Shown one piece after another: positions 50,411 to 60,632 of a DNA stretch of 64,000 nucleotides. The stretch comes from Halostella limicola. Lineage in GTDB: Archaea > Halobacteriota > Halobacteria > Halobacteriales > Natronoarchaeaceae. The stretch covers positions 808,786 to 872,785 of the forward strand of contig NZ_RCDI01000002.1 of the NCBI RefSeq assembly GCF_003675875.1, given 5' to 3'. Under the pieces are notes generated by a model. That model had not been told where the DNA came from. It searched no databases and saw only the letters and a list, made by a program, of their open reading frames with translations. Position numbers and translations under genes: made by a program. Positions within the stretch are counted from its first letter, which is position 1, and each line of letters begins with the position of its first letter.

Positions 50411-52011
50411 TGAGCAACGTCGAGCGCACCGAGATCGTGGGCGGCGAGTCGTCCGCCGGTCGGCGCCTCGCGCACGGCGTCCTCGCCGTCGCCGCCCTCG
50501 GATACGTCGGCGCCTGGGCGACGCTCCTCCAGTGGGTCGACGAGACCGCCGCGCTCGCCGGCGCGGGGCTGTTCGACCTGTTCGGCGGCGCGCTGCTCGC
50601 CGTCGCGGTCGGCCTGACCGCGGCGGGGATCGGATCGCGCTTCGGCTACGTGGAGTCAACGCCCTCGTCGTCCGCGGGCGCCGCGGTCGGCCTCGCGTTC
50701 GGCCTCCTGTGGGGAGTCGCCGGCGGCCTCGCCGCCGCGCACTGGGTCGGCGGCGGGGCGGCAGCGTGGGCCGCGGCGCTCGCCTGCGGCGGCCTCGGCA
50801 CTGCGGCGGGGACGGTACCCCGAGAGGACGTCGGGTCGACGCTCCCGGCCGCCGCACTGCTGGCGCTGACCGGCGCGGCGATCGCCGGCGGGTACCTCGA
50901 CGCCGACTGGACGTGGGAGTCGGCCTGGTCCTCGGCGGTGTTCCCCGGCAGCGAACTCGTCCCGGTGATCGCGGTCGTCGGGTCGCTGCTCGGCCTCTGG
51001 AGCGGGGCCAAGGCGAAGGAGGGGTTCGGCACGGAGGGCCGGCAGAGCGGCGCGTTCGTCCTCATCGGCACGGGCGTGTTCAGCGTGCTGGCCGTGTTGG
51101 GGCTGCTCGTCGGCTTCATCGTCGTCCGCGGGTTCGACGCGATGCTGACCGGGGCGAGCCTCGCGGGGGGACGGCTCGCGCTCCCGTTCGGCGCGTCCCT
51201 CCCCTGGCCCGAACTCCCGTTCGTCACCAACCCGACCGGCGGCCTGTACGTCGCCGTTCCCGGCGTCCTGCCGGCCATCCTCGGCACGCTGTGGCTCGTC
51301 GTCGGCGCCGTCGCGTTCGCGCTCCCGCTGGGGATCGGCGCGGCGGTGTTCCTGACCGAGTACGCGGAGCAGGGGCGGTTCGTTCAGGTCGTGGAAGTCG
51401 CGACGAACGGGCTCTGGAGCACGCCGAGCATCGTGTTCGGCCTGTTCGGTCTGGCGTTTCTCGTCCCGCGGATCAGCGGCGGTAACTCGATACTCGTCGG
51501 ACAGCTCGTCCTCGGGTTCATGCTCTTGCCGTTAGTGCTCATCACCAGCCGCGAGGCGATCAAGGCGGTCCCCGACGAGTACCGCGACGCGAGCGCCGCG
51601 CTGGGGGTGAGCCGGTGGGAGACGATCCGAAGCGTCGTCCTCCCGGCGGCGATGCCCGGCGTCATCACGGGAGCCATCCTCGGCGTCGGCCGGATCGCCG
51701 GCGAGACCGCGCCGCTGTTGCTCGTCTTCGGCGGCCAGCCGTACCCGAGTTCGACGCCGAACGTCCTCGGCTCCTTCCGGGTGACGGCGCAGCCGCCGTT
51801 CGTCACGAACGAGGCGTTGCTGTCGCCGGCGAGCGCCCTGCCGTACCAGCTGTACTCGGCGATCACGGCCGGGACGTTCCCGAAGGAGACCTTCACCACG
51901 ACCGAGTTCGGCTGGGGGACCGCGCTCGTGCTGTTGCTCGTCGTGATCGGGCTGTACGCCGTCGGGGTCGGAAGCAGACTGTACTTCAGGAGGAAGCTAC
52001 GCAATGAGTAA
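50410..52011 (+). CDS. pstA: Phosphate ABC transporter permease PstA, with long N-terminal extension
   Basis: Second membrane subunit. At 533 residues it is far longer than the roughly 280-300 usual for PstA. Residues about 15-220 carry extra hydrophobic helices rich in Ala and Gly (for example [21 protein letters not shown]). The permease core follows: [31 protein letters not shown], the docking loop [20 protein letters not shown] (about 384-403) and [12 protein letters not shown]. The extension could be a sensor or a stabilising module; it resembles none I can name. Overlaps pstB by eight bases. Confidence 0.9.
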   Translation: MSNVERTEIVGGESSAGRRLAHGVLAVAALGYVGAWATLLQWVDETAALAGAGLFDLFGGALLAVAVGLTAAGIGSRFGYVESTPSSSAGAAVGLAFGLLWGVAGGLAAAHWVGGGAAAWAAALACGGLGTAAGTVPREDVGSTLPAAALLALTGAAIAGGYLDADWTWESAWSSAVFPGSELVPVIAVVGSLLGLWSGAKAKEGFGTEGRQSGAFVLIGTGVFSVLAVLGLLVGFIVVRGFDAMLTGASLAGGRLALPFGASLPWPELPFVTNPTGGLYVAVPGVLPAILGTLWLVVGAVAFALPLGIGAAVFLTEYAEQGRFVQVVEVATNGLWSTPSIVFGLFGLAFLVPRISGGNSILVGQLVLGFMLLPLVLITSREAIKAVPDEYRDASAALGVSRWETIRSVVLPAAMPGVITGAILGVGRIAGETAPLLLVFGGQPYPSSTPNVLGSFRVTAQPPFVTNEALLSPASALPYQLYSAITAGTFPKETFTTTEFGWGTALVLLLVVIGLYAVGVGSRLYFRRKLRNE

Positions 52012-52909
52012 CACCGAACTACGACACGGAAGCGACCGCGACGAACAGCGAGTGACGACGACCGGAGAGACCGACGAGCGGCTGCGCGAGGAGTGGACGG
52101 AGTACGACTTCGACGGGGAGACGGCGCTCTCGGTGTCCGACCTCGACGTGTACTACGGCGGGGAGCGGGCGCTCCGGAGCGTCTCGATGGACGTCCCCGC
52201 GGAGAGCGTGACGGCCCTCATCGGCCCGTCGGGCTGCGGGAAGTCGACGTTCCTGCGTTCGCTCAACCGGATGAACGACCGCATCGACGCCGCCCGCGTC
52301 GAGGGGTCGGTCGCGTTCGACGGGGAGGAGATCTACCAGGACGGCGTGAACCTCGTCGAGCTCCGGAAGCGGATCGGGATGGTGTTTCAGGCGCCGAACC
52401 CGTTCCCGAAGTCGATCCGCGACAACGTCTCGTACGGACCTCGGAAGCACGGCGACGTCGAGACGGGGCTGGTGTCGCGGCTGCTCGGCCGCGACGACTC
52501 CGCGGCCGTTGACGACCTCGTCCGGGAGGCGCTGGAGCGCGCCGCCCTCTGGGACGAGGTGAAAGACCGGCTCGACGACAACGCGCTCGGCCTCTCCGGC
52601 GGGCAGCAGCAGCGCCTCTGCATCGCGCGCTGCCTGGCCGTCGACCCGGACGTCATCCTGATGGACGAGCCCGCGTCGGCGCTCGACCCCATCGCGACGG
52701 CGAAGATCGAGCAGCTCATCGAGGAACTCGCCGAGAGCTACACGGTCGTCGTCGTCACCCACAACATGCAGCAGGCGGCCCGCGTCTCCGACCAGACGGC
52801 CGTCTTCCTCACCGGGGGGCGGCTCGTGGAGTACGGCGACACCGACCAGGTGTTCGAGGACCCGCGGAGCGACCGCGTCGAGGACTACATCACCGGCAAG
52901 TTCGGGTGA
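52004..52909 (+). CDS. pstB: Phosphate ABC transporter ATPase
   Basis: Energises phosphate import. A 301-residue ATPase: Walker [10 protein letters not shown] (74-82), signature LSGGQQQR (197-204), Walker B VILMDEP (217-223) and [17 protein letters not shown] as the H-loop region, exactly the PstB type. The first ~40 residues are a polar extension. It overlaps pstA by eight bases and is followed by phoU after 16 bases. Confidence 0.95.
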   Translation: MSNTELRHGSDRDEQRVTTTGETDERLREEWTEYDFDGETALSVSDLDVYYGGERALRSVSMDVPAESVTALIGPSGCGKSTFLRSLNRMNDRIDAARVEGSVAFDGEEIYQDGVNLVELRKRIGMVFQAPNPFPKSIRDNVSYGPRKHGDVETGLVSRLLGRDDSAAVDDLVREALERAALWDEVKDRLDDNALGLSGGQQQRLCIARCLAVDPDVILMDEPASALDPIATAKIEQLIEELAESYTVVVVTHNMQQAARVSDQTAVFLTGGRLVEYGDTDQVFEDPRSDRVEDYITGKFG

Positions 52910-52925
52910 CCGCGGGGTGAGCACG

Positions 52926-53993
52926 ATGGAGACCCGCAAGATCCAGACGGTCGGCGGCGGGACGTACACCGTCTCGCTCCCGAAGGAGTGGGCCGAGTCG
53001 AACGGCGTCGCCGGCGGGACGGAGGTGGACCTCCACGCGCACATCGACGGCCTGCTCGTGATCGAGCCGGGGTCCCGCGGGGACGGCACTCGACGGGCGA
53101 CGGTCCGGGTCGACCACGACGATCCGGACCGGCTCGAACGGACGCTGCGGGCGACGTACGGAGGCGGCTTCGAGGAGGTCGCGCTCCGCTCGCCGGACGG
53201 GTTCGCCCGCGAGCAGCGGCGGGCTGTCGACGACGTTGCGGGGTCGCTCGTCGGGCTGACGCTCGCCGACGAGTCCGCGGGGCGGCTGACGGTCCGGACG
53301 CTGCTCGACGCCGACGAGGTGTCGGTCGGCCAGTCGGTGCGACAGCTGCAGTTCGTCGCGCTGTCGATGCACCGAGGGGCCACCGCCGCCCTGACGAGCG
53401 ACGGGGTCGCGCCGCCGCCGGCCGACCGCGACGACGAGGCCGACCGGCTGTTCCGGCTCGTCGACCGCCACTTCGCGCGCGGCCTGTCGCGACTGGACGA
53501 GGTCGACGCGCTCGGACTGACCCGGCCGGAGCTGTTCGAGCTTCGGTCGACGGCGCGCGAGCTGGAGCGCGTCGCCGACCACGCCGAGCGCGTCGCGTCC
53601 GTCGCGGGCGCGGTCGACGAGGTGCCGGCGGACGCGGCGGACGACCTCGAGACCCTCGGCGAGCGGTCGCGGGAGGTCGTCGAGACCGCGGTGAGCGCCG
53701 TCCTCGGCGACGCCGGGCTCGACGCCGCGCACCGCGCTCTGGTCGACCGGGACGAGGTCCGCGAGCTGGCGTCGGCCCTCGACCGCCGCCTGTTCGAGGC
53801 GGCCGACGCCGACTACCGACTGACGCGCGCGGCCGACAGCCTCCTCCGGACCGCCGAGCACGGCGGCAACGTGGCCGAACTGGGCCTCCGGGCCGCGCTC
53901 CGCCGGGGCGAGCGGCCCGGTGCCGATCCCGACGAAGCGGCGGCGTGCGACGACCGCTCAGCGCCGCGCGCGCCGGCGGAAACCGACGAGTGA
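52926..53993 (+). CDS. phoU: Phosphate regulator PhoU with AbrB-like DNA-binding domain
   Basis: A 355-residue regulator joining two parts. Residues about 1-45 form a swapped-hairpin AbrB/SpoVT-like domain (METRKIQTVGGGTYTVSLPK, LVIEPGS), and about 80-355 are helical PhoU repeats with acidic metal-binding helices (for example LFRLVDRHFARGL and ELERVADHAERVA). In archaea this fusion is typical. It should sense the Pst complex and control phosphate genes. ATG 52926 was chosen over a GTG nine bases upstream because a GGTGA Shine-Dalgarno precedes it. A GC-rich hairpin follows the gene. Confidence 0.9.
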   Translation: METRKIQTVGGGTYTVSLPKEWAESNGVAGGTEVDLHAHIDGLLVIEPGSRGDGTRRATVRVDHDDPDRLERTLRATYGGGFEEVALRSPDGFAREQRRAVDDVAGSLVGLTLADESAGRLTVRTLLDADEVSVGQSVRQLQFVALSMHRGATAALTSDGVAPPPADRDDEADRLFRLVDRHFARGLSRLDEVDALGLTRPELFELRSTARELERVADHAERVASVAGAVDEVPADAADDLETLGERSREVVETAVSAVLGDAGLDAAHRALVDRDEVRELASALDRRLFEAADADYRLTRAADSLLRTAEHGGNVAELGLRAALRRGERPGADPDEAAACDDRSAPRAPAETDE

Positions 53994-54021
53994 TGGAGCG
54001 ACGGAGCCGGCGTCGCCTCGT

Positions 54022-54040
54022 CGGGCGCGTTTCGCGCCCG
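54022..54040 (+). terminator. Hairpin after phoU
   Basis: CGGGCGCG (54022-54029), loop TTT, CGCGCCCG (54033-54040): a perfect 8-base stem. It lies 29 bases after the phoU stop, at the end of the pst operon. No T-run follows, so it may protect the RNA end or merely slow polymerase. Confidence 0.4.
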
Positions 54041-54216
54041 CCGACGGCGAAAGGTGGATTCTTCACGCTGGGGGCCGTAGCCGGCGACGGTGGCGATGAA
54101 GACAGTTACCCCCACCGAGCCCCGTGTGACGAGGACCTCTCCCGAGCCACCACTCTACTGACGCGGAGCGGCGCTTCGGCGCAAGATTGAACCCGAGTTT
54201 CCGCGAATAGCTCCGT

Positions 54217-55149
54217 ATGCAACTCCGTCGGCTGGGCATCAACGACTCCGTCAGCGCTGTGTTTCCGCCGGACCGCCTCGAATCGGCACTCGCCGACCTC
54301 CCCGTCGAGGTCGCCGTCGTCGGCGACGACCGCGGGGACCTCGCGGAGTGCGACGGCGTCGTCACGTTCGCGCACCGCGAGTCCTACCTCGACACGGTCG
54401 ACTGGGTCCACTCGATCCAGGCGGGGGTCGACCGCTTCCCCGTCGAGGAGTTCGAGGCCCGCGACATCGCGCTGACGAACAGCACGGGCATCCACGACGA
54501 CACCGTCGGCGAGTTCGTCGCCGGCTACATGCTCATGATCGCCCGCCGGCACCACGAGTACGCCCGCAAGCAGGCGCGCAAGGAGTGGGCGCACGCCGAG
54601 TGGGACGCCCCCTTCACCCTCGCCGGCGAGTCGCTCTGCGTCGTCGGTCTCGGGACGCTCGGCCGCGGCATCGCGGAGCGGGCGGACGCCCTCGGGATGG
54701 AGGTGACCGGCGTCAAGCGTACGCCGGAGGACGTGCCGGGCGTCTCGACGGTGTACCCGGGGGACGAACTCCGGGAGGCCGTCGCGGACGCGAAGTTCGT
54801 CGCGCTCGCGGTGCCGCTGACCGACGAGACCGAGGGGCTGATCGGGAAGGACGAGTTCGACGCCCTGCGAGACGACGCCTACCTGATCAACGTCGCCCGC
54901 GGCCCCGTCGTGCGGCAGCAGGAACTCGTCCGGGCGCTCGAACGCGGCGACCTCGCGGGCGCCGCGCTCGACGTGTTCGAGGAGGAGCCGCTCCCCGATC
55001 GCTCGCCGCTGTGGGAGATGGACGAAGTGATCGTCACGCCCCACGCCGCCGCGCAGACGCGAGACTACTACCGGGACATCGCCGACCTCGTCCGGGAGAA
55101 CGTCGACCGCATACAGTCGGACGAGGAGCTGTACAATCGGGTCGTGTAG
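54217..55149 (+). CDS. D-2-hydroxyacid dehydrogenase
   Basis: NAD(P)-dependent enzyme of 310 residues reducing a 2-keto acid or the reverse. The Rossmann motif is VVGLGTLGRGIA (142-153), the catalytic Arg228 lies in NVARGPVV, a Glu in the FEEEPLP region (255-257), and the catalytic His276 in VTPHAAAQ. The N-terminal domain is shorter than in phosphoglycerate dehydrogenase and lacks an ACT domain, so serine synthesis is unlikely. Substrate unknown. Convergent with the nucleoside hydrolase gene, four bases apart. Confidence 0.9.
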   Translation: MQLRRLGINDSVSAVFPPDRLESALADLPVEVAVVGDDRGDLAECDGVVTFAHRESYLDTVDWVHSIQAGVDRFPVEEFEARDIALTNSTGIHDDTVGEFVAGYMLMIARRHHEYARKQARKEWAHAEWDAPFTLAGESLCVVGLGTLGRGIAERADALGMEVTGVKRTPEDVPGVSTVYPGDELREAVADAKFVALAVPLTDETEGLIGKDEFDALRDDAYLINVARGPVVRQQELVRALERGDLAGAALDVFEEEPLPDRSPLWEMDEVIVTPHAAAQTRDYYRDIADLVRENVDRIQSDEELYNRVV

Positions 55150-55153
55150 CCGC

Positions 55154-56068
55154 CTACAGCGACTCGACGAGGTCGACCACAACCTCGCGGAACGTCTCGA
55201 CGTCGACGTCCGTCGCCACCGAGGCGTTCGGGGTCCCCTTCTCGTCGGCTTCGGCCCGCGTGTCCGCGATGGTCGCGCCGCGGGACGGGCCCTCAGACGT
55301 GTCGACCGCGAGCGGGAGGCGCTCGTACTCCAGCACGTCGGCGATCAGGTCCGCGCCGACGACCGCGTCGGGCACCGAGTAGCCGCCGTCGTGGCGGAGT
55401 TGGTCGGGGTAGTTACACCACTCGCCGACGGTCGACAGCGGGTCGTCGGCCGCGCACCACCGCTCGACGAGCTCGGTCGGCAGCACGGCGGGTTCGGTGA
55501 CGCCCAGTCCGACCATGTGGGGGTCGGTATCCCGGACGACGCGGTACGCGGCCTCGGGGTCGGCGTACGCGTTGAACTCCGCCGCCGGCGTGGCGTTGCC
55601 GCTTGTCAGCGCCGCCCCGCCCATGAAGTAGAGGTCGCCGATCGTCTCGGCGAACGCCGGGTCCCGCACCGTCGTGACGGCGACGTTCGTCAGCGGCCCC
55701 ACGGCCGCGACGGTGAGGTCGTCGCCGTACTCGCGGGCGCGGTCCAGCATGAACTGGCTCGCGTCCATCTCCACCGGTTCGGCGGTCGGCTCCGGCAGGT
55801 CGCCCCTGATGCCGTCGGGGCCGTGAACCCACTCTGCACGCTCCAGTTCGCCCGTCAGCGGGCCGTCCGCGCCGCGAGCGACCGGCACGTCCGACCGGTC
55901 CAGAAACTCCAGCACCGAGAGCGCGTTCCGCGTCGTGTTCTCGACCGTCGTGTTGCCCGCGACGGTCGTGACGCCGACGACCTCCCAGTCGTCGTGGGCG
56001 AGCAGCATCGCCAGCAGCAACGCGTCGTCCGTACCCGGGTCTACATCGAGAAGAACCTTCTTCGCCAT
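55154..56068 (-). CDS. Inosine/uridine-preferring nucleoside hydrolase
   Basis: Cleaves ribonucleosides into base and ribose using a calcium ion. The 304 residues carry the family's defining N-terminal motif DVDPGTDDA (8-16), then VTTVAGNTTVENTTRNALSVLE (about 33-54, cut here by its key VAGN), AVGPLTNVAVT and FNAYADPEAA, which supply further metal and ribose contacts. Upstream, an ACTTTTAAGTATGG-like AT word before the ATG may hold the promoter. Role: nucleoside salvage. Specificity by family. Confidence 0.92.
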   Translation of the reverse strand: MAKKVLLDVDPGTDDALLLAMLLAHDDWEVVGVTTVAGNTTVENTTRNALSVLEFLDRSDVPVARGADGPLTGELERAEWVHGPDGIRGDLPEPTAEPVEMDASQFMLDRAREYGDDLTVAAVGPLTNVAVTTVRDPAFAETIGDLYFMGGAALTSGNATPAAEFNAYADPEAAYRVVRDTDPHMVGLGVTEPAVLPTELVERWCAADDPLSTVGEWCNYPDQLRHDGGYSVPDAVVGADLIADVLEYERLPLAVDTSEGPSRGATIADTRAEADEKGTPNASVATDVDVETFREVVVDLVESL

Positions 56069-56214
56069 TTTCAGACGTTGAACGGACCCATACTTAAAAG
56101 TATGAGGAGGACCGGCAACATTCCCGGAGACGGCTCGGCCGAACTGCTCCGCGGCGCGGAGCGTGTCCGGATAAGGACGCCGACGAACGGCGAGGCGGTT
56201 CGGAGAGCGGTCCC

Positions 56215-56832
56215 TCAGAAGAACTTGAACAGGTCGTCGCGCTCCTGCTCGTGGAGGTGGTGGCGGACCGCCTCCTTCAGGGCGTCGAGGTCGCCGCGCT
56301 TCGCGGTGACGGGCGCGACCGTCTCCCGCCACTGCTGCCACGGCGGGTAGAGGCCGAAGCGGTCGCAGATCTCGTCGAGGCGCTCGTCGCGGTCGTCGAC
56401 CTTGTCCATCTTGTTGACGGCGATCACGGTCGGGACTCCGAGGTCCTGCAGGAAGTAGTACATGTCGAGCACGTATGGGACCTCGTCCTCGTCGGAGTGG
56501 CGGTCGATGATGTCGACGGCGCTCTTGCCGTCGAGCACGATGACCGCGACGAGGACGTTGTCGGCGTACTCCTCCAGGTAGTGGACGATGTCGTCTTTGA
56601 TCTGCTCGCGGTGGTCCTCGGGGACGCCGGACATGAAGCCGAACCCGGGCAGGTCCGTGAGCATGAAGTCCTCGGGCGCCCAGTCGTAGTGGTTCGGCGA
56701 GCGGGTGACCCCCGGCTTCTGGCCGGTGTCGAACGAGTGGCCGGTCAGTTCTCGCATCAGCGTCGACTTCCCGACGTTGGACCGGCCGACGAAAGCCACT
56801 TCGGCGTCGCGGTCCGGGCGGTCCTCGAACAT
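56215..56832 (-). CDS. engB: Ribosome-associated GTPase EngB
   Basis: Small GTPase of 205 residues involved in large-subunit assembly in bacteria; archaeal homologues are assumed similar. G1 is GRSNVGKST (16-24), G3 DLPGFGFM (about 60-67), and G4 NKMD (about 145-148), with EE and helical spacing between. The C-terminal [15 protein letters not shown] is short. Located between a nucleoside hydrolase and a pair of DUF389 genes, without operon partners. Confidence 0.93.
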   Translation of the reverse strand: MFEDRPDRDAEVAFVGRSNVGKSTLMRELTGHSFDTGQKPGVTRSPNHYDWAPEDFMLTDLPGFGFMSGVPEDHREQIKDDIVHYLEEYADNVLVAVIVLDGKSAVDIIDRHSDEDEVPYVLDMYYFLQDLGVPTVIAVNKMDKVDDRDERLDEICDRFGLYPPWQQWRETVAPVTAKRGDLDALKEAVRHHLHEQERDDLFKFF

Positions 56833-56927
56833 GGCGGCGAGTAGCGGGCGGCGGGGGTTAAGGATGCCGTCTCGACCGCATCCGCGCGTCCCGTGTTTAT
56901 TTCTCCCCGGGGATCCAACCGCGGGAC

Positions 56928-58298
56928 GTGCGCCTCGTACAGGTGATGATACCCGCTGGAAAGCGGGAAGCCGTCCTCGACACGCTGGACGACGAGGGGA
57001 TCGACTACGCGGTGGCGGACGAGACGAGCGGCCGCGAGTACACAGCGGTCGTCTCGTTCCCCCTGCCGCGAAACGCCGTCGAGCCGATACTCGATCGGCT
57101 CCGCGAGGTAGGGATCGACGATAGCAGTTACACGATCGTCCTCGACGCCGAGACCGTCATCTCGGAGCACTTCGAGAAGCTTCAGGAGCGGTACGGCGAG
57201 AGCGAGGAGTCCGAACAGCGGATCTCCCGCGAGGAGATCCGGGCCGGGGCGTCCGACCTCGTGCCGAACTTCCGGACGTACATCACGCTCTCGATCGTGA
57301 GCGCCGTCGTCGCGACGGCGGGCCTGCTGCTCGACTCGCCGGCGGTCGTGGTCGGGTCGATGGTGATCGCGCCGGTGCTGGGGCCGGCGATGGCGACCAG
57401 CGTCGGCAGCGTGATCAACGACACCGATCTGTTCAAGAAGGGCGTGAAGTACCAGATCATCGGGTTCTCCGGCGCGATCATCGCCGCGACGGCGTTCGCG
57501 GTACTGGTGAAGTCGCTGTATCTGGTGCCGCCCGGGATCGACGTGCTGGAACTGAATCAGGTCCAGGGCCGCCTCTCGCCCGACCTCCTCTCGCTCGCCG
57601 TCGCGCTGGGCGGCGGGATAGCGGGCGCGATGAGCCTCTCCGGCGGCATCTCGGCGGCGCTGGTCGGCGTGATGATCGCCGCGGCGCTGATCCCCCCGGT
57701 GGCGGCCGTCGGGATCGGGATCGCGTGGGCGCTCCTGGACGTCGTGATCGGGGCCGGCGTGCTGGTGCTCGTGAACCTGTTCTCCATCAATCTCGCCGCG
57801 CTCGTGGTGCTCTGGTACATGGGCTATCGCCCCGAGCAGTGGTACGAGGAAGACGAGGCCCGGGCCAAGACGCTGCGACGCATCGGGACGCTCGTCGTCG
57901 GCCTGCTGCTCCTCTCGGGGTTTCTCGCAGGCGTCACGCTCACCTCGTACCAGACCGCGACCAGCGACCAGGCGATCCGCGACCAGGTGAACTCGGTCCT
58001 GAGCGAGGAGGAGTACCAGAACCTCACGCTCATCGAAGTACAGATACAGCGAACTGGCAGCACTTTCGGGTCGCAACCCGACCAGGTGCTGGTGACGATC
58101 GGCCACCCGACCGACGAGCAACACCCCGGCTTGGCCGGGAAGATCCGCGAGAGCGTCAGAAACTCGACGGGGACGAACGTCAGCGTACAGGTGCAGTTCG
58201 TCGCCGTCCAGAACGCGGACGGCAGCTCCCAGCGGCTCACGGCCCCCGGGGCTGACCCGCCGCGACCGCACGCCGCCCGCGCGCGGCCCGTAACGTGA
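56928..58298 (+). CDS. DUF389/TIGR00341 membrane protein, first tandem copy
   Basis: A 456-residue protein. Residues about 1-85 look like a cytosolic ACT-like or ferredoxin-fold sensor ([20 protein letters not shown]). Residues about 118-345 contain seven or eight helices with the family's repeated [18 protein letters not shown] and [19 protein letters not shown] motifs. The C-terminus about 350-456 is extracytoplasmic or soluble with an NxS/T-rich beta region. GTG start with a TTTATT TATA-like word upstream. The next gene is a paralogue. Function unknown; possible transporter or sensor. Confidence 0.85.
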   Translation: MRLVQVMIPAGKREAVLDTLDDEGIDYAVADETSGREYTAVVSFPLPRNAVEPILDRLREVGIDDSSYTIVLDAETVISEHFEKLQERYGESEESEQRISREEIRAGASDLVPNFRTYITLSIVSAVVATAGLLLDSPAVVVGSMVIAPVLGPAMATSVGSVINDTDLFKKGVKYQIIGFSGAIIAATAFAVLVKSLYLVPPGIDVLELNQVQGRLSPDLLSLAVALGGGIAGAMSLSGGISAALVGVMIAAALIPPVAAVGIGIAWALLDVVIGAGVLVLVNLFSINLAALVVLWYMGYRPEQWYEEDEARAKTLRRIGTLVVGLLLLSGFLAGVTLTSYQTATSDQAIRDQVNSVLSEEEYQNLTLIEVQIQRTGSTFGSQPDQVLVTIGHPTDEQHPGLAGKIRESVRNSTGTNVSVQVQFVAVQNADGSSQRLTAPGADPPRPHAARARPVT

Positions 58299-58396
58299 CC
58301 CTAGGTCGAGAGGGCGCTGAGTAACCGGGTTCTTCGGCCACCGTTGCGACGGTAACGACCATCCACCCTTTTTCGCGCGGACTGCGTGGCACTGCT

Positions 58397-59770
58397 GTGC
58401 GTCTCATCCAGATTCTGGTTTCCGACGAACGGCGCGACGCGGTGACGGACGCACTGGAGTCGGAGAACGTCGACTTCGTCGCGATGCGAAACGAGGCCGA
58501 GGAGGGCGGGTGGGTGATCGAGTTCCCCCTCCCGACGGACGCCGTCGGTACGATCCGCGACAGGCTGGAGGAGGCCGGGTTCCCGGAGGACGGCTACACG
58601 GTTCTCGGCAGCGCGGAGACGGCGACGACGCCGCACTCGGAGGAACTGCAGAACCAGTTCGCGGCCGACTTCGACCCGCTGACGCGGCCGGAGCTCAAGT
58701 CCAAGTCCCAGGACATGAGCCAGGACCCCACGTCGTTCGTGGCGATGATCTTCTTCTCGGCCGTCATCGCCACGGCGGGCCTGCTCGTCGGCTCGCCCGC
58801 GGTCGTCGTGGGGTCGATGGTGATCGCGCCCATCGTCGGCCCGGTGCTGACGACTGGCGTCGGCGCCGCCACCGGCGACACGCAGATGTTCCGGGACAGC
58901 CTCTGGCTGCAGTTGGGCGGCATCGTCGTCGCGGTCGGCGGCGCGTGGCTGTTCGCATCGGCGTTGCGGACCGGCGGGTTCGTCCCGGCCGACCTCGACA
59001 TCGCCGCCATCCAGCCCATCGCGCTCCGCATCTCGCCGAGCGTCTTCTCACTGGTCGTCGGCCTGGCGTCGGGCGCCGCCGCCGCGTTCGGCCTGACGAC
59101 GAAGGGACCGACCTCGCTCATCGGCGTGATGATCGCCGCGGCGCTCATCCCGACGGCGGCGACGACGGGGATCGCCCTCGTCTGGGGGTACCCGGTCATC
59201 GCGGTCGGGACGCTCTTCCTGCTGATCGCCACGCTGATCGCCATCAACGTCGGCGTGTTCGTGACGCTGCGGGTTCTCGGCTACCGCTCCGGGGAGTGGA
59301 AGTTCCTCCTCTCGGGTCCGACGAGGCAGACGGCGACCCTGCTCGTGACCCTCGTGGTGGTCCTCGCGCTGGTCGGCGTCGTCGCCTACGGCTCGGGACA
59401 GCAGATCACCTTCCAGCGCTCGGCGTCCACGGCGGCCCAGGACGTCGTCGAGTCGTCCGAGTACGCGGGCGTGAACGTCGTCTCGGTTCGAACGGAGTAC
59501 ACCGGCATCAAGCCGTTCAGCGCCCCGGAGAACGTCACTATCGCCGTTAGCCGCGCGCAGGGAGAGGAGTACCCCGATCTGGCGAACGCCTTCGCGAGGG
59601 CCATCGCGTCCGAAACGGGCGAGAACGTCACTGTCAGCGTCACGTACCAGACCTACCAGACGTCGACGCCCGAGAGCGCCGCCCGGGCGGCGAACGCGAG
59701 CGACGAGGGTAACGCCTCGGTCCCGGCGCCGGCGCGACGGCCGGCCGCCGTACGCGCGCCGGCGGCGTGA
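58397..59770 (+). CDS. DUF389/TIGR00341 membrane protein, second tandem copy
   Basis: Paralogue (457 residues) of the preceding gene: same N-terminal opening (MRLIQILVSDERRDAVTDAL against [20 protein letters not shown]), same GSMVIAPIVGPVLTTGVG motif, and the same C-terminal beta region (YAGVNVVSVRTEYTG, NVTVSVTYQTYQTSTPE). They diverge clearly, so the duplication is old, and the two proteins may form a heteromer. GTG start at 58397, about 100 bases after the first copy ends. Confidence 0.85.
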   Translation: MRLIQILVSDERRDAVTDALESENVDFVAMRNEAEEGGWVIEFPLPTDAVGTIRDRLEEAGFPEDGYTVLGSAETATTPHSEELQNQFAADFDPLTRPELKSKSQDMSQDPTSFVAMIFFSAVIATAGLLVGSPAVVVGSMVIAPIVGPVLTTGVGAATGDTQMFRDSLWLQLGGIVVAVGGAWLFASALRTGGFVPADLDIAAIQPIALRISPSVFSLVVGLASGAAAAFGLTTKGPTSLIGVMIAAALIPTAATTGIALVWGYPVIAVGTLFLLIATLIAINVGVFVTLRVLGYRSGEWKFLLSGPTRQTATLLVTLVVVLALVGVVAYGSGQQITFQRSASTAAQDVVESSEYAGVNVVSVRTEYTGIKPFSAPENVTIAVSRAQGEEYPDLANAFARAIASETGENVTVSVTYQTYQTSTPESAARAANASDEGNASVPAPARRPAAVRAPAA

Positions 59771-59771
59771 C

Positions 59772-59787
59772 TCAAACGGGCGTTTGA
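59772..59787. promoter_or_regulatory. Palindrome between DUF389 and SIMPL genes
   Basis: TCAAACG-GG-CGTTTGA, arms perfectly paired. It lies just after the second DUF389 stop and about 45 bases before the SIMPL gene ATG (59832). It could be an operator near the SIMPL promoter, or a hairpin at the transcript end. Confidence 0.45.
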
Positions 59788-59831
59788 CCCTACGTGAACT
59801 ACTTTGTCGGGTGTATCGTCGTTCGACCCGT

Positions 59832-60596
59832 ATGACACGAAAGCGACTCATCGCGACGCTCCTCGCGGCGGTTATGCTCGTCACCGCGGGCTGCGCCGGG
59901 GGGATCGGCAGCACCGGAGACGCGGCGAACGACGGCGGCGCGAACAACGCGGCCGCACAGCAGGGACAGCCGGACCGAACAGTGAGCGTCTCGGCGAGCG
60001 GGGAGGTGACCGCCGACCCCGACCGCGCGGTGCTCGACGTCGCGGTCGAGGCGACCGACGACGACCCCGAGACGGTGCGACAGCGCCTCGCGGAGAACGC
60101 CTCGCGGATGCGGTCGGCCCTCGAAGAGATGGGGATCGGCGAGGACCAGATAACGACCCAGCACTACGTCATCCGTCAGAACCGCGAGTCGCGGGAGAAC
60201 CCGGACGTCACCAGCTACAGGGGCATCCACGCCTTCGAGGTCGAAGTCGACGACGTCGACTCCGTCGGCGCCGTCGTCGAGACGGCGGTGGACAACGGCG
60301 CGACGAACGTCGGGAGCGTCCGGTTCACGCTCTCGGAGGACGCCCGCGAGGACCTCCGCGAGGACGCGCTCGCCGAGGCCGTCGACAACGCGCGGGCCGA
60401 CGCCGAGGTGCTGGCGACGAACACGAACCTGACGGTCACGGGCGTCTCGTCCGTCTCGACGGGCCACGTCAGCGTGCGGCCGTACCGCGCCGAGGCCCAG
60501 ACCGCCGCGGCCGGCGACGCCGGGACGAACATCGAGTCTGGCCCCGTCAGCGTCACCGCGCAGGTGCAGGTGACGTTCAACGCGACCGAGAACTGA
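59832..60596 (+). CDS. SIMPL domain (DUF541) lipoprotein
   Basis: A 254-residue exported lipoprotein. The signal ends in a lipobox LVTAGC (Cys at about 20), followed by a Gly/Asn/Ala-rich linker. The SIMPL domain begins at about 53 with VSVSASGEVTADPDRAVLDV and has the repeated beta-helix pattern, including TTQHYVIRQN and GIHAFEVEVDDVDSVGAVVE. SIMPL proteins bind Ca or partners in the envelope; role in archaea unknown. ATG at 59832 chosen for the signal peptide. It may belong with the DUF389 pair. Confidence 0.85.
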   Translation: MTRKRLIATLLAAVMLVTAGCAGGIGSTGDAANDGGANNAAAQQGQPDRTVSVSASGEVTADPDRAVLDVAVEATDDDPETVRQRLAENASRMRSALEEMGIGEDQITTQHYVIRQNRESRENPDVTSYRGIHAFEVEVDDVDSVGAVVETAVDNGATNVGSVRFTLSEDAREDLREDALAEAVDNARADAEVLATNTNLTVTGVSSVSTGHVSVRPYRAEAQTAAAGDAGTNIESGPVSVTAQVQVTFNATEN

Positions 60597-60632
60597 CGCG
60601 GCTTGCGATCGGCAGCGGCGACCGACGGCCGC

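Noticed and set aside
48212-50857. An 881-codon frame opposite pstS and pstC
   Set aside because: Arginine/histidine-rich antisense shadow of the clearly recognisable pst genes.
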